The notes under the pieces were generated by a model. The model was not told the DNA's origin and ran no database searches. It saw nothing but the letters and a program-made list of their open reading frames with translations. Below, one piece after another: positions 46,299 to 60,436 of a stretch of 64,000 nucleotides of DNA. The DNA is from Cymodocea nodosa (taxonomy: Eukaryota; Streptophyta; Magnoliopsida; Alismatales; Cymodoceaceae), in contig CM072343.1 of assembly GCA_036874045.1 (NCBI GenBank), positions 330,001 to 394,000 of the forward strand. Reading direction: 5' to 3'. Numbering within the stretch: position 1 is the first letter of the stretch; each line of letters begins with the position of its first letter. Made by a program: the position numbers and the translations under genes.

Positions 46299-49200
46299 AC
46301 ATATGTGGATGCATGTGCAAGTAATGTGTGTGCACATATGCCAGTTGAGTGGGTGTGTGTGCACGTGTTTTCTAAATACGAATTCAAATGTAATCAATTG
46401 TGCATTACAATCCAAAAGTTACCAACTTGCCTATTATATAAACGTTCAACATCAGATGGCAGTGGAATTTTCAATGTTGTTATTAAATACAAAGTAACTT
46501 GAACCTTGATAACAGATTGTGGCGGTAGGTGTTTGGGAACTTACTCTCCATCTTCGTAGTCAAATGAGGCATAACCGGATGTGATGCTCTTCAGCTCATT
46601 GTAGAAATCCACGACAATTTCCCTCAATGGCAATCTATATTTCATGAGTGCTCGTTGGCTGCAAAATACAACTTGTCAAATTCTGCAGTATAAAAACCAA
46701 AATATTTGGAATAAAGGTACCTGTCTATAAAGGAGTACTCTAATTGTTCTCCTCTCCTGTCAGAGCAAAGGGTGATGACACCACCTACATATCTGTTCAT
46801 TATGGATAGCATGCACTGTGTAACACTGTCACTTCAATCACTTTAAAACAACATCAACACGGCATATCAAATAAACAAACAAAAAGAAGGAAGGAGAGCT
46901 TACTCACTAGGTGTAATAATAGTGGCAAGCACAGAGGGTTCCCAGCATGCAGTGACACGTTTTGTAGGACTTGATGCTAGTTCGGCAGGATTCTGCACTC
47001 GTACTTTGCTAGAAAAACTCAACATGATACTATTAGATGATAGGGACATAAGAAGTGGGAAGAAAAATATAACAGCTGATATAACACACCTTCCGTCAGA
47101 ATACTCAAATATATAGGGTACAGTTGGAATCGTCGAAATAATCTGAGCTCCATATTCCTATAGGAAGAGGCAAGAGACGAATGAGACCTAAAGACGGCTT
47201 CACAAAGCAGAAAGCACACACATATATCAATATAGCCGACAAGGATAATACAGAGATGGTAATTTTCCAAAGCATAAATACAGATGTCTATCCAGATACT
47301 GAATTACCCACCGATTTTTTTCTATTAATGCATTACCATTATGTACCCACAATGCCAGAATTTCAACAGTTATTAATTCTCTTAAGGATGACCCCTGCTG
47401 GACTTGTAAGATAGGTATTAGTATAATTAGGAATCATATGATTGAAGCAGGTTTTTTTTTCATAGTTCTGAAAGAATCAAGTTATACAATATATTTCACA
47501 TATCAAATAACCACTCACCATGTTGTGCACTTCCATGTTTTTCACACAATTTGAAAACATTCATATTTTTCCTTTTATGACTTTAATTTACAAAAGTGGC
47601 ATCTAGTCCTTGATTATAAAATATAGATTGCAAGTTGCATGTCAGCTGATGACTAATGAGAGAGCATGTAGATCACTTTTCAGACAAATTGTCAATAGCA
47701 ATACATTTAGATAACAATGAAATGTTCCAAGCAATAGATAATGGAATATTATACAAATATACTGACTTTATGATCAGTGTTTATCTGGTTGGACTGACAC
47801 AATATTCATAAAAGCAGCTTCAGAAATAAGAAGATACAAAAGACAAAAGAGAGGGCACACCTGCTCTAGCCTCTGGTGGAATACATCCATATGCAGTAAG
47901 CCTAAGAAGCCACATCTGTGAATAGAAAGGAAACCATTTCAGAAGAAAACAAAGCACTAAAACCGCAGCTAAGTCTAGACAACAAAAATCAAATTCACAA
48001 ACAAACCAAATGGCAATTTATTAAGAATGATAATTTTTGAAATGTTCATAATTCAAATTCATACCGAAATCCTATGCCTAAAGCAGTGCTAGTCTCCTTT
48101 GTAATAGAGACACTGGAATCATTGCATGTAAGTCTTTCTATTGCATGGTTGAGGGCATCAAAATCTGATCCATCAGCTGGATAAAGACCAGAAAATACCA
48201 TATGCTTTGCAGGCTTGAATCCTAGAGAATGAAACAGAGGTAAGTGGAGTTGGGAAAGAAAAGTAGTTGCTGGGAGTACAAGCACAAGATAGAAGTGAAT
48301 ACATATCCCGTGCAGCATGGGTCATAAAAAGAATGTGTAATCGTGATTATGATCACCACTACACCTGGAAGTGGCTCTACAGAACTCTGTGCACTATAAA
48401 GAGTATCCCCAACACGTGCCTCCTTGGTGGAACGCATTCCACTAACAACATAACCAACTTGTCCTGTGAGAAGAGTTCCAGTAGGCTTGAGTTCAGGATT
48501 CATTATGCCAACATCAGATACTTCGTAGACCTTCCCGGTGCCAGCAGCTTTTATCTTATCCCCCTTATGCAGAGAACCATCCACCACTGCAACATGACAG
48601 ATTACACCTTTATACTCGTCGTAGTGCGAATCCAACAGGAGCATCCGTAGAGGTGATTCACAGCTTCCTTGAGGGGGAGGTATCTGTTCTATAACAGCAG
48701 GAAGAACATGGTCCAGACCCTCTCCAGTTTTAGCAGATGTCAAAAGTGCAGACTCTGGATCAAGATCAAACAAGGATTTCAACTGGGCTTTTACATGCTC
48801 CGGATCAGCAGTTGGTTGGTCAATCTTATTTATGACAGGAATGATGGTCAGGTTAGACTCAAATGCAAGATAGAAATTAGCAACTGTCTGCGCCTGAACT
48901 CCTTGGGCAGCATCCACAACCAAAAGCACCCCCTGGCAAGCAGCGAGTGATCTAGATACTTCATAACTGAAATCAACGTGACCTGGTGTGTCGATAAGAT
49001 TTAGCAGATATGTTGGAGCTTCTTCTGAGGAACCGACATCCCAACCACCAAGTAAATGCCTATGGAACATAGTTGCCGTCTGAGCTTTTACCGTTATACC
49101 TCTTTCCCTTTCAACCTAGAGATGTGTCGATGCTTGTCAGGAAGGACGAAAACTATATAGCGAAAAAAATGAGAAGCATTAGCTTTTCATCAATAAATCT

Positions 49201-49717
49201 ATAATTTTACAAAAATTCCATCAAGAAAAACTTTTACACCATTCATTCCTTTAGAATCGAAGTGAGGAACTCATCTCAAAAAATGTATTTTCCCATATTT
49301 CTGATTCCAAAACAACATAAAAGGAAGAAGACATGAGTAAATTATTTCGATACATTAATTCACGCCCAAGTTTCAAAATTCCACTTCTATTTTGCCCATA
49401 ATCCAAAAAGGCGCCATCGTTCCACATACCTGCAATTTATCAAGGTACTGCGGCTGCCCAAGTCCCTTCTTAATGGTCCCTGTGATCTCCAGAAGCCGGT
49501 CAGCCAGCGTCGACTTCCCATGATCAACGTGAGCGATGATGGAGAAGTTCCGGATCCGTTCCGGCGGGTACTGGCTCAAGTCCACACCGGCTTCCTTGCT
49601 CTGCCGCGATTGGGTGGAGAAATCCCTATCGATGGTGGAGAGCGGCCGAGGCAGCATCGATAGAAGACACCGGATTTTCGTTACGATGGCATTTGAAGCT
49701 CGAGGGAGAAGACCCAT
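44901..49717 (-). CDS. GUF1: GUF1, organellar LepA/EF4 translation elongation factor
   Basis: GTPase of the EF4/LepA family that acts on organellar ribosomes and is thought to help translation under stress by back-translocation. The domain set matches the mitochondrial GUF1 homologue. Eleven exons: 49717-49430, 49115-48365, 48221-48065, 47915-47861, 47157-47090, 47008-46904, 46792-46721, 46658-46545, 45615-45475, 45389-45330 and 45066-44901. All joins are in phase, giving 658 residues (Arabidopsis about 660). A presequence of about 45 residues precedes the GTPase domain: AHVDHGKST (62-70), ERERGITVK (98-106), DTPGH (138-142), NKID (192-195) and SAKTGEG. The LepA-specific C-terminal part includes the Lys/Arg-rich [20 protein letters not shown]. 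It ends HEMLKVS. Intron 8 carries a GA microsatellite. Confidence 0.97.
46257..46297 (+). repeat. GA dinucleotide microsatellite in a GUF1 intron
   Basis: About twenty GA units within the intron between 45616 and 46544, flanked by GTGTGTGCACATG-type CA/TG repeats. It opens long chance frames on both strands. Confidence 0.95.
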
Positions 49718-51090
49718 TCCGGCCTTCCGGGTGGATGGGATTGCATTAGGGCTTTCGGGCAGGACTCCCCTTTAGCATACCAACTGCCGATATTCAAATT
49801 TTTTTTTCTTCCGATAATTAAAATTAAAATCCCAATTGGAACAGAGCATAAAAATCTGAAATTAAAAATTAATAAAAAAAACCTACTAATAGTCTGTCTG
49901 TATATAGAATTAAAATTGTGTACAATTAAAAATTTATAAACTTAAATGAAAATAAAAATTAAAACTTTTTGCATAACAATATTATTAGAGTTCGTGCACA
50001 ATATACTACGTAGGGTAGCTACATTTATGTATCATTAGCTATACACATTGTGATCACTATTATGTCACGTGACTAACATGTGTTTAGCAAACACTATTTT
50101 ATGAACAATCGGATTCACGATATATTTATAAATCTGATTGTAAAATTACAAGCTTATTATATATTTAAATTTACACTTCTTTAAAAACTTCACTAACCTT
50201 TTAATAATATAACTTTAACTTAGACTATTACTTTGTGATTGTAGAGGAACTAACCAAATTAAACAGTCATTAAATAAAATTTCACACTACAGATTTATTT
50301 AATTAAACACTTCTCGCTCACTACTGAACTCCCTGCTCTTAGTTCAGCCCACGTGACATTTTTTTTTTTTTTCTTTTACGGGTGCTCACAATTCAATACA
50401 TGTACATTGGCATACACAAGCACGTTACCAGTTTAAAAAGAGCACACACAAATTAATGCATGCAGCGTTAAATTAATGTCCGTCCTCGTGACCCCAAACA
50501 ACGTCCCTTCCAAGGAAACAAACAATTAAATAAAATAGCCCTTAGTTCCCCAGATAAGAAGGCATGTACGTAATTTTCATCAAAGTTGAAGTGAAGACGA
50601 AAATAAAACGTACTATGAGATTATATTTTAAACCACCTCGTAGTTAACTGGATTGACCATGGAAAAAATTGACGTTGCGGGTTAGATATAAAAAAGTCGT
50701 TAGGGTTGAAAGGAAGAAGTACAGTGAAAGATTTAATATTGGTGGAAAATTTATATTAATTTTATAAATAATCATAGATATACAACTGAATTGGATTTAT
50801 TATTTACGAAAATAATATATTAATTATAAAAATAATTTAATATACTGATCATCAAACGTTACGTTGAAAAGTTCATATAATTTTACTTTTTCGATAATAT
50901 ATAAAATTAAAAAAAAGGTAAAGATTTTTTTTTCTCATAAATTATTGTACTTTTCTAACTTTTATTTTCGCCACGGACAATCTCTCATGAGTAATAAACA
51001 AAGCAAATCTAGATTAATGTATGATTTCGTACTTTAGTAGGGGCATTATCGCAAAGCCCAGTCAAAATAACCCGGTTCTCTCGCTCACTT
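49718..51090. other. Divergent spacer between GUF1 and the IQD gene
   Basis: AT-rich with short A and T tracts. No gene is visible. It presumably contains the promoters of both genes. Confidence 0.55.
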
Positions 51091-52107
51091 AACGGCAACG
51101 TGGGCCCCACTTCTACCTTTACCTTTCCACCTCTCTCCGTGACCTCCGTTTTGTGTGGGTTCTACCGCTGCAGATCTCGCTATCTCAGCGCTCCACTGCC
51201 CTCCGGGCGTCCCTCACGCTGTTCATCCACACCCCCACTCTGTTCTCCGTTCTCTCAAAGCCTCAGGTGCGCACAATGTTCAACTTTTTTTTTTATACAA
51301 TGGTGTGGTGGTGGTTGTTGCCAGTGCTTCTGCTGGTGGCTTCTCCGTGTCTGCCAAACTCACCAGCCTTGTGCATGGGTATGGGTTAGATCTTTGTGAT
51401 GGAGGGTAGCAAACAACCCGGGGTTCAATGTGGGTGGATCATGCGTGCCGTCCATCCTGGTTTGTCGTTCTGGGGTACTCTGTGAGTCGTGCATTTCCTG
51501 AGAAAGGTGGGATTTTTTGTTGGATCAGTGAGCGGGCGAGTGTGTGTGTCTGTGTGTTTTTTTTTTTCCTTCCGGGAGTAGTACCCTCGTTGTTGTCTGT
51601 TTGTTCTGGTGCAGAAAGGTTGTCTTTTTCACTTGTGGTGGAAGGCACCACTCACGGTTTCTGCTGCGAGTGGGAGATTTGGCTTTACTGGGGATTTTTG
51701 CTCCTCTTTGTGAATTTGTTCTGGTTTTAGTTTTCTAGGGAGGATTAGTTGACATTGTGGTTGTGTTTGAAATATAGCTCAAGCATCAGATGGGATGGCG
51801 TTAATCAGCATTTGTTTGTTTTTTATAGTTTCCTTTCTTAAAAAATACAAAGAGATATACTGAAATTGTCCATGGTTGTCTGCGTTCTGTTTTTAAAAAG
51901 ACACTTGAATCCGTGTGGCTTCAAGTAATTGCTCTTCCTCACATGATTTCCCCAAGATGTGTTGGAAAAGTGCTCGAGTGATGTGATGATTGCAAATCTT
52001 GTTCATTTTTCTGCTTGTTCAGATGTTAAACCTGAAGAAATGTAATTTTCAGCCAATGTCTTATTTAGGTTCTGCAGTGTGTTAGTTGTAAAGGTTTGCG
52101 GCTGACG
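51091..52107 (+). promoter_or_regulatory. Probable 5' untranslated leader of the IQD gene, with one intron
   Basis: A pyrimidine-rich GC block (about 51100-51266) ends in CTCAG/GTGCGC. An acceptor TTATTTAG at 52068 lies 39 bases before the IQD start codon. This suggests a leader intron at 51267-52068. The open frames across it (51100-51399, 51153-51389, 51428-51730) overlap one another, are Ser/Cys/Trp-rich and show no domain. Confidence 0.45.
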
Positions 52108-55100
52108 ATGGGAAAGTCCCCTGGCAAGTGGATTAAGACAGTTCTCTTCGCGAAGAAATCATCCAGATCTCATTCTTCAAAGGGCAGGGATGCTTCAGTG
52201 AGTATCATGATACTTTTTTTTCAAATATCACTGTTTTGTCTATGCTATTTGAAGTTATATTGGCAAGGTGAATGATCGAGAACAAAAATTAAAAAATTTC
52301 TTTTATTTTGTTGATAAAAATCATCCACATTATCAGTATCAGCTGAAATTAGAGGGCAGTAATAGAGACATTAGCATAAATGCTATGTTATGCTTATGCA
52401 AAATCATGTAATAGCTGTGCTATTAAGATTTTCTTCATTCAGAAATCAAACTCATTACCATTAAAGACTACGACAATCTTTCTCAGCCTCTTGATTGAAT
52501 GCATCAACATTTAGTTTCTGCATTATGGATTAAAGCAGGTTTGACATCTATAATTTTTCACACCAGATTATCCATCCTTGCACCTTGATGCCTTTTCTTT
52601 TCCTCACATTTATTTCATGGAGTTACCATGTTTTCTATTGAGATGTTAGATGCAGTTAGAGCCATTCCTTTTTTTGGAATTTGGTAAGAGGGGGTGGCCA
52701 TTGGGATTTTAACTTTGGTGGAGTGTATGAAAGAACATAATCCTGGTCAACTCAACTACTTTTCTCTTTCATGTTTTCACTATATATGCTCAAAGACTAA
52801 ACTGACACAGCAGCCAATTTGTGTTATTTGCTCGTGGTACATGAAACTAATGGTTAACATTATGATCACAAAGTTGCTTTTTGATAATCAGCATTTCTTC
52901 TAATTGCATTAGAAAATATTTTTGCAAACAAATCTCAGAGAAATTAATGCACAGGCCATAAGCTTGTTAAGTTGTCATAGAAGATTCAACATGGAAATAA
53001 TTTTGATCAGTATACTTGTGTGGTTATTCTTCCACAGTCAAACACAATCATCCAATTTTACCTGATGCATAGTTGTACATTTCTCTCTTATTTATTTGTC
53101 TTTTTTCCATGAGAACCAATTGATATGCTCACTTACATATGGAATGCACAGGGTGATTATGCCATTATATGATCAATGTGCACATGCACTCTATATGGAA
53201 GCAAATATTATATCTTAGATATAGAACTTATGTTGCATCTGGCATGGCTGAGCATGAATGCAACATCTCTGCATGTTTGAAAATTATACACAATGCTTGT
53301 TCCATTTCATTTTCCCGATCAATAAATTCTTCCTACTTGCAATGTTGTGATGCTCTGGTCAGTTCACTGAAAATTTGTCCCCAGTGCTTTTCCTAGCATC
53401 CACGTTTAAACATTTATGCCAAGACATGCAATTTCTGATTTTATTTGTTCATTTGTATTTAAAGAAAGCCGTGGGCAAAAAGGAGGCTGCTGAAGGAAAA
53501 GGACTAGCAGCTTCTGCTGTGAACTCTCCAGTTATCTCCCAACCATTACCTATGAATGCTGCAAGGAATCATTCAACAGCTCAAGGAAGAGCGCCATCTT
53601 TGTTGACAACTGATAGAGCAGTTCCCTCATCAATCAACCAAGATGCCACAATTATTGCACCTACTGAATTAATCACCCCAGGGAAAATCAGAGAGGAGAA
53701 GGCTGCTGTTAAGGCTCAGGCAGCCTTTAGAGGTTATCTGGTAAAGTCAGTGAAATCATTTGAACCACACTATGGTGTTAGTCCCTTCTTGTTGTTTCCA
53801 ATTCCTTTGTAAGAATTTTCATGATTTTGATTTTGGAACATGTAAGCTGCTAACCTCTGACTGCTAACTTGGGCCATGCTAGTGTAGACAATTATGTAAG
53901 ACATAGACCATCACTGCATTGATTCACATTTTCATTTTGTGCTTTTTCAGTGAACTCTCTAGTTATTGCCTAAATATTACAATTGCTTTGTGCTAAAAAT
54001 TGTGCTTTTACTTTTGTAGGCACGAAGGGCTTTTCGCACACTCTTGGGCATTATAAGGTTACAGGCACTCATTCGTGGGCATTTGGTGAGAAGACAGGCC
54101 ATTGCAACTTTGCATTGCCTACAGGGAATTGTGAAGGCGCAAGCACTGATTCGTGGACGACATGTCAGACTTTCAGGCATTGGATCTGCAGCCTCCAAAA
54201 AATTATTGCAAGCCAAATTTCTGGTAAGTTATGTGAACCACTTGCATTCATAGAAAGTTTTGTAGCATGTTTTTATTCTAATTGTTTTTTATTTCAAACA
54301 TATATATTCATGCAAGTTTTTATCCTGTTTATTGTTTTTTATCTCGCATTTATGTTCATGCATGTTCTTAAAAAGCCAATAAAAATACATATATTAATTC
54401 ATTCTATTCATCTTATGATAAAAAGGACAAACCTAGTGCAAAAGCCAAATTTCTATTCATCTTATGTAATTCATTCTATTCATTCTAGGGTCTTATAAGA
54501 ATCTAAATATATGAAATCTTCCATAAACAGAGATTACTTCTTAGAATTTGGAATCCATAACGTTCATATTTCAGTAGGATAACCTTAGTGTTGCACCAGG
54601 GCTTGACCTATTCCACTCATCCTCTGATCTTCACAAAAATATAGATGGACTGATGTAAATGGTGGTTTTCCTACTTTTCATTTGAGAAACACTCTTATAC
54701 CTGGATGTTCTGCTTTTGTTGATATATGTTATTTTTATCTGTTCTGTTTTGTACAACGTGTACCTTTTACTGTGATTGTTGATTCTTTTTCCTGACTTCA
54801 TTTATTTTATTACTATGGGTTAATTACATTCTTCTATTGGGAAGTGTATGCTGTCATTGACATCTATCTCATGCCTTTCAGGACACAAAGCAGGCCAGTC
54901 GTCATGGTGCAAATACATCAACTCAGAAGGGACATGTTTGGTTGGTAGCTTCATCTAATCCATTTGTTTGTAAGGTAGTGTGAACCGCACAAGGGACATG
55001 TTTGTTTAAAGTTGTGTTCTTTACTTCTGTATTGTTATTATTGTCTGGAAACCTTTCACTTGTTTCAGAATTAGTATAATATACCATCCTTTTATGATCA

Positions 55101-57530
55101 CAAGCATACAATCATGCCATATAAAGAAGAAAACACTTCAGTCTTGCTTTTTTTGCTCCATGCCCTTGTGTATGTTGCAAGGTTAATGTGCATCAACAGT
55201 CAGTTCCCTTATGAATGATAAGCATCATAAATACACATTCACCAACGTCCCAACACAACATCTGATTTTTTATGTTTGTTATCATGGATGCTGATAATAT
55301 TTGCATGCTTTACTCAAAGTGCCTTCTATTTGAAAGATTGCCGAAGTTCTTATCCCACAATTAAGATCACTTAGACAACTATCATCCTGTATCATAAAGA
55401 AATATTTTATCCAATTACTTTGTAAGCTTACTACTTTATTTTGCATATTTTACATCTAATATATGCTTATTATAATGAGAGGTCTTTTATTTGAATTTCT
55501 TTTGTTAATTACTAGCTTGTCTAAATCGATTTTGCTTTCTTATTCTGGTTTTTTCTTCTACTGTAGCTTCTTTCTTCAAAACCTGTTGCATTGCCTCTAC
55601 AAATGCGTTATGATCAAGACGAACCTAATTCTGTCTGGAATTGGTTGGAGAGGTGGACCCATTCTCATTTCTGGAAACCACTTCCACGGCCGAAGAAGAT
55701 TGCCAACCTGAGATCACAAACAAGAAATGATGGGTATGCTATGGAAACTGGATCAGGTAGATCAAAGCGTATGGTTCGAAGAAATTCTCCTTCTAATACT
55801 AATTCTGAAACAATGAATAACATGGTAAAACATAACATCAAAAAGGCTACTAGCTCATCAGCAGAGACTTGCCAGGAGCACTCACAAAATGAACTTGAAA
55901 AGGTCAAGCGTAATTTGAGAAAGGTATCAAATTCTGTTGGACAAATGCCTGTTCAAGCTGAAACAGAGGTTGAGAAGTCAAATCATAGTGCAAGAAAGGT
56001 CCCAAACTTGGCAACAGATGTTTCTGAAATTGAGATTGTGAATTCTGTAGAGAAAATAAAAAAGAATGGTGTTTTGTTGGCTTCAGATGCTAATCCTGAG
56101 ATACAAAATCATTTAGATCCTACATCGTTAGCACATCCTCAGGTTGAAACAACTTCGGTACTTCCAGCAGGAACAAAACTACATGCTGAATCTACTCCAA
56201 CAATTTCTTCCGAAACTAAACAGAACATGGATGCTGGTGCCACTGAACAGCTTGAAGCAGACATTCCAGTCAATCTACCAATTAGTGATCAATTTCCATC
56301 TGAGCAACAACCAGTACATGGATCTGTTAAAAATAAGAAACATACTTCATTGAATGTGCAGAAACCATCAAATGAAGAACAAACCTTTAAAGAAAGTCAA
56401 AAAATAAGCAGGAGAAGGGTTTCTTTATCTGCAAAGACTGAATTTAAAGAAGATGGTATACACGACACACCATCTCTGCCAAGTTATATGGCAGTGACTG
56501 AATCTGCTAAAGCAAAACTTCGTGGACTTAGCTCCCCAAGGATCAGTGCTGATGGGATTGAAAAGAGTGGTGTCACTCGTAGGCATTCTTTGCCATCTTC
56601 AACTAATGGGAGACTGAGCACGTTATCATCACAAACACAGAGACAAGCCCAGACAAATGATAGAGGGGGCATTAGAAATGACAGATTCCATGGACATGGT
56701 CAGGCTTTCTCAACTTTCTAATCTTATTGTTTCACTCCATCTAGTTTTAATTTCATAATCTAAGCATTGCCTGGATTCTAATTACGTTAAATAATTTGTT
56801 TCTTATTTGCCAAGCAATGATTCTCACATGCATTGGCCATCTCCTGTGTCTTTTTTCAAACTTGACAAGTGATGACTCATGGCTGTTGAAGTAGGTCCAG
56901 ATCAATGTTTGGAGTTGAAGGACCTTGGGATCGATCTGAAGGATTTTTTGTTAGCCTTTGGTACAAGGGGTGTTAAGGACTTTCTTATGCTTAAGTCAGT
57001 AGAGGATGGCAAGGGTGGAAATTGGGATTTGACATATTGAAATGCACATATTAAATTCAAAATCAACTAGCTACAAGTAGAGAGATGTTCTTATATATCT
57101 GCAAGTTATGTTATTTTTCAAGTATAGCACTATTTTTAGATTCTCTCTTGTGGCCCTTTCTTTAGATCTTACTTGGGTCATTATTTTTGTTTTAGGTGAA
57201 TATGTAGGAAATTGAGTTTAATAGACTATTTTTGGCTTTAATACAATGTTAAAATGTAGAAATATTACTCAATCAATTAGGTACAATTGAACTGGTATTC
57301 TTATATATACATATACATGCAAGACGTGCAAGTCCTTTCCTCATTTTTCTCCTAACCGCAGCACAATTCCAACAGAGGTCTTTTGAAATACATGAGTTGG
57401 TCATTCGTGTGATGATGAATTTCTTTTTTGTAGGACTTCTTGTCTCTCCTATTAATATAGCTTGTTTGAGTTTTAACATATATTTGATTTTACATCAGAT
57501 AAGGCAATACAAGTGGAGTGGAGGCGGTAA
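52108..57530 (+). CDS. IQD: IQ-domain (IQD) calmodulin-binding protein, IQD28-32 type
   Basis: Plant IQD proteins bind calmodulin and associate with microtubules, the plasma membrane or the nucleus as scaffolds; they shape cells. Six coding exons: 52108-52197, 53465-53740, 54020-54223, 54882-54974, 55567-56698 and 57499-57530, giving 608 residues. The start MGKSPGKWIKTVLFAKKSSR is the family N-terminus. The IQ67 region runs over exons 2-3 (EEKAAVKAQAAFRGYL/ARRAF, RLQALIRGHLVRRQ, KAQALIRGRHVR), split at the conserved intron site. The fifth exon holds the family block EPNSVWNWLERWT and a long, polar, probably disordered stretch. Near the end is the DUF4005-type segment (PSYMAVTESAKAKLRG, then TRRHSLPSS). 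The last coding exon is only 32 bases and encodes KAIQVEWRR, the usual C-terminus. If exon 5 were not spliced, the protein would end 8 codons later. Confidence 0.94.
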
Positions 57531-60260
57531 CTGGAAGGAAGAAGCGGTTAGCAGTTAATGTTGTTGCGGATGACTTGCGGAGGTCTCATATTTGATCGTT
57601 ACTCACCATGGTTCAACTATTAGATTCTTATTAATTATGAGATATGATTTGCATGATGATGATGCGTTTCCTTGTCATATTTTACTCTAGTGTCGTGTAC
57701 AGTTACAAGGCTTTTTCGGCTTTGAATTGTTTTTCCTACTTACTTCGGGCCTGAGGGGGGTCTCTCATCTATCATCGTCTTCATCATAGTTATGAAGTAG
57801 TTGAAACTTCAATGCACACTTGTCTTCTTCATCGTGTCTTGTCATCCATCGTCTTCACAGTTAATTGTTGACTTGTTTCCGCCCTTTTCTTATTCACTTC
57901 ATCTTTTTATCTGCAAACATATTCGATTCCTTCATGTCATTTCTATTCTTGTCGATGTAACATGGTTGTATCTTATCTTTCTTTGCATGATCTGAAGTCA
58001 AATCTGTTTCATTTTTGTGTTACAATTTTACTTATGCAATTGGCGTTCGTTTTCTCTTACATCTTAAACGGAAACTTCTACATCTTTTCGAGGCCAAACA
58101 TATTGCACTTGAGAAATGATCGTTTGCCTATGTTTATGATTTACAAAATGATTCTCTCTATTACGATCCTCTTTCCTATTTGCGAGATAGGACCATTAAA
58201 TAATCACAGAAGTTTCCTTCAGAAATATATATGATGAATGTGGGTAGTGCTCGGTCAATTTGCTGCCTGTGAATTTCACATCTCATATCCAGCATTTGGA
58301 TTATTCATTTACCGGTAAGAGGGGCGACAAGTTGTTTTATATGGCTGTAATCAAGGAAAAAGGATTAAACTTAGGTATTAAATTTTAATCAGTTTTAAAA
58401 TTATATAAAGAATCAATTTTATCATTTAAGCTTCATGGAGGACGTCCAGAAGAAAAAAAATTTGTTGGTTATATGTTATTAATAATATTATTATTTTTAT
58501 TTATTTCTTTCGTTCTTTTTTTTTAAACTTATTTTTTATTTTTTCTTTTCTTTTCTTTCTCCTCCACCTTCTCCGTCTTCTTCGATGGAGTCCGCTAGTC
58601 GTCTGTCGTCTAATTAATTACAGCCATCATCATCATCGGTTGAGCGCCAGCTTGCTTGTGAAGCCACAACCTCGATCACATAATGGAGTCAGAGCGAACA
58701 ACAACATCGATTCTTCACGTGAAACCATGAACACTTCAGATGTTGCTTGAACACTCGATCCTTCGATCTTCCAACGCATCATCAACTCGAACGGATGAAC
58801 GGATGCTCAAACAGATGTGTAGACGAATGGCGAACGCGATGAAATTCAATAATTTTCTTTTACATGGAGTTGAATTCCATTAGTCACTAATCTCCCCTAA
58901 ATATAAATTCAGGTATGATTTATCGATGATGTTTCAAATATATTATTAGGCTTGGAACCTCTGGATCGGATTCAAGGGGCCGTCCTTCTTCAGTTAAAGC
59001 TCTGATGGAACGCGGTTGAGATGCCATTGTTGACACATGAATTGGGTCGTGTTGTTGTTCATGTTAAGATTGAAAGCCACAGATCATGTTGAGAAGACAT
59101 GTTCAAATTCCATAGGCCTTTACCGCGTATATTTGTCGGATACCGATTTATTTGCTTATGCATGAAGCGACGGCACTATCGCCTTCTCATCTCTCATCTC
59201 TCTCTCTCTCTCTCTTCCAGTTAATCAATATTATTATTATTATTATTGAAGTACTCAATAAGATATTGACTTTGACCTCATTGGAGTGCAGAAACCTTAA
59301 GGAACCAACTACATCCGGCGAACGAACGTTGAATGATTTACACCAATCCCGGGAAATAAATACTGCTCTGACTTTTCCTCTCGCTATCTGAAATTTTTTT
59401 AAATAGTCAAAATAAAAAAACCAGGAAATGTCGTGGAAATTGCAAGGACGTCTCTGTCAACGCTAATGGTATTAAATAACTCAACAATAAGAGAAGAATA
59501 TACAGATGATAAGATCAAAAAATTCAACTTCTTTGTCTATGCTCTACTTAAAGAAGGATAATGACTTTTGTTTTAGAATTTATCTCATAATTTGAACACA
59601 TCAATTTAAAATTTATTAACAGTGAAAATTAAATCTGAAATAAATAAATATTTCTTTTAAATATAATCTTCGTCTTTGTTAAATTTTAAATTAATATGTG
59701 TACAGTGAAAATTTACAATATTTTTAGCTACGAATACTTTCAACCTTACTTTTTTTTTTCTTCTTTGTTCTAATAACCGGACGAAATGAAATAATTTAAA
59801 TAAAAAAAATTGATACCATATTTTTTTATAATTTTGATAAATATAAAATTATTAATACAAACAAAATGAAAGTGATAAAAACTTTTATATTCCTCAAAAT
59901 TTATGATGTAATTTTAATACCAGAAAAAACAAGCTCGATAACAAAATAAACCTAAGAATATCAAGACAAAAAATTCAAACACGTATATAAACCTAATAAT
60001 TCAAATATGTGTCAGTATATTATCACCGCAAAGGCGCACGCCAAGTTTTAGCAGATTTCTCAGAATAAGTTTTGTAGAAATTTTTTTTTTAAAAAAAGAA
60101 GGTTTTATCAGATTTCGCATGATATGTATTTGTTTCATCGAATAATGAGGAGAGAACGTGTGCTCGACGTTAAGCTTCGTCACCTCCATTATTTTTCACG
60201 ACTCATTATTTTTCACCACCGTTAAAAAAAAAAACGTATTTAAGCAGATCACAGGATAAG
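57531..60260. other. Intergenic stretch between the IQD and ABCA genes
   Basis: Mostly AT-rich. A TC run lies at about 59196-59214 and a short ATT run follows it. No open frame has a recognisable domain. Confidence 0.5.
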
Positions 60261-60268
60261 AGCGCGGG

Positions 60269-60275
60269 TATAAAT
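60269..60275 (+). promoter_or_regulatory. TATA box of the ABCA gene
   Basis: TATAAAT in a GC-rich setting, 168 bases before the ATG at 60437, which predicts a leader of about 130-140 bases with a CT-rich stretch. Confidence 0.6.
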
Positions 60276-60436
60276 TGCATCGAACACCTTCCCAGCCTTC
60301 ACTGGTCTCGGCGGGCACCGAGGGACTTCCACCCCTCTCTCTCTACCTCTCGCTCGATCGTCTGGAGAAGGAAGAGTTCAGCCTTCGATCCGATTCGGCA
60401 CGGGAATCAGGGGTTGGAGTGGGCGTGCGAGCGAGA

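Noticed and set aside
46219-46497. Open frames across the GA microsatellite in a GUF1 intron.
   Set aside because: They are produced by the dinucleotide repeat and lie inside an intron whose flanking exons join in phase.
51100-51738. Several overlapping frames of 60-100 codons before the IQD start.
   Set aside because: They overlap in three phases, have no domain and fit better as a spliced leader and its intron.
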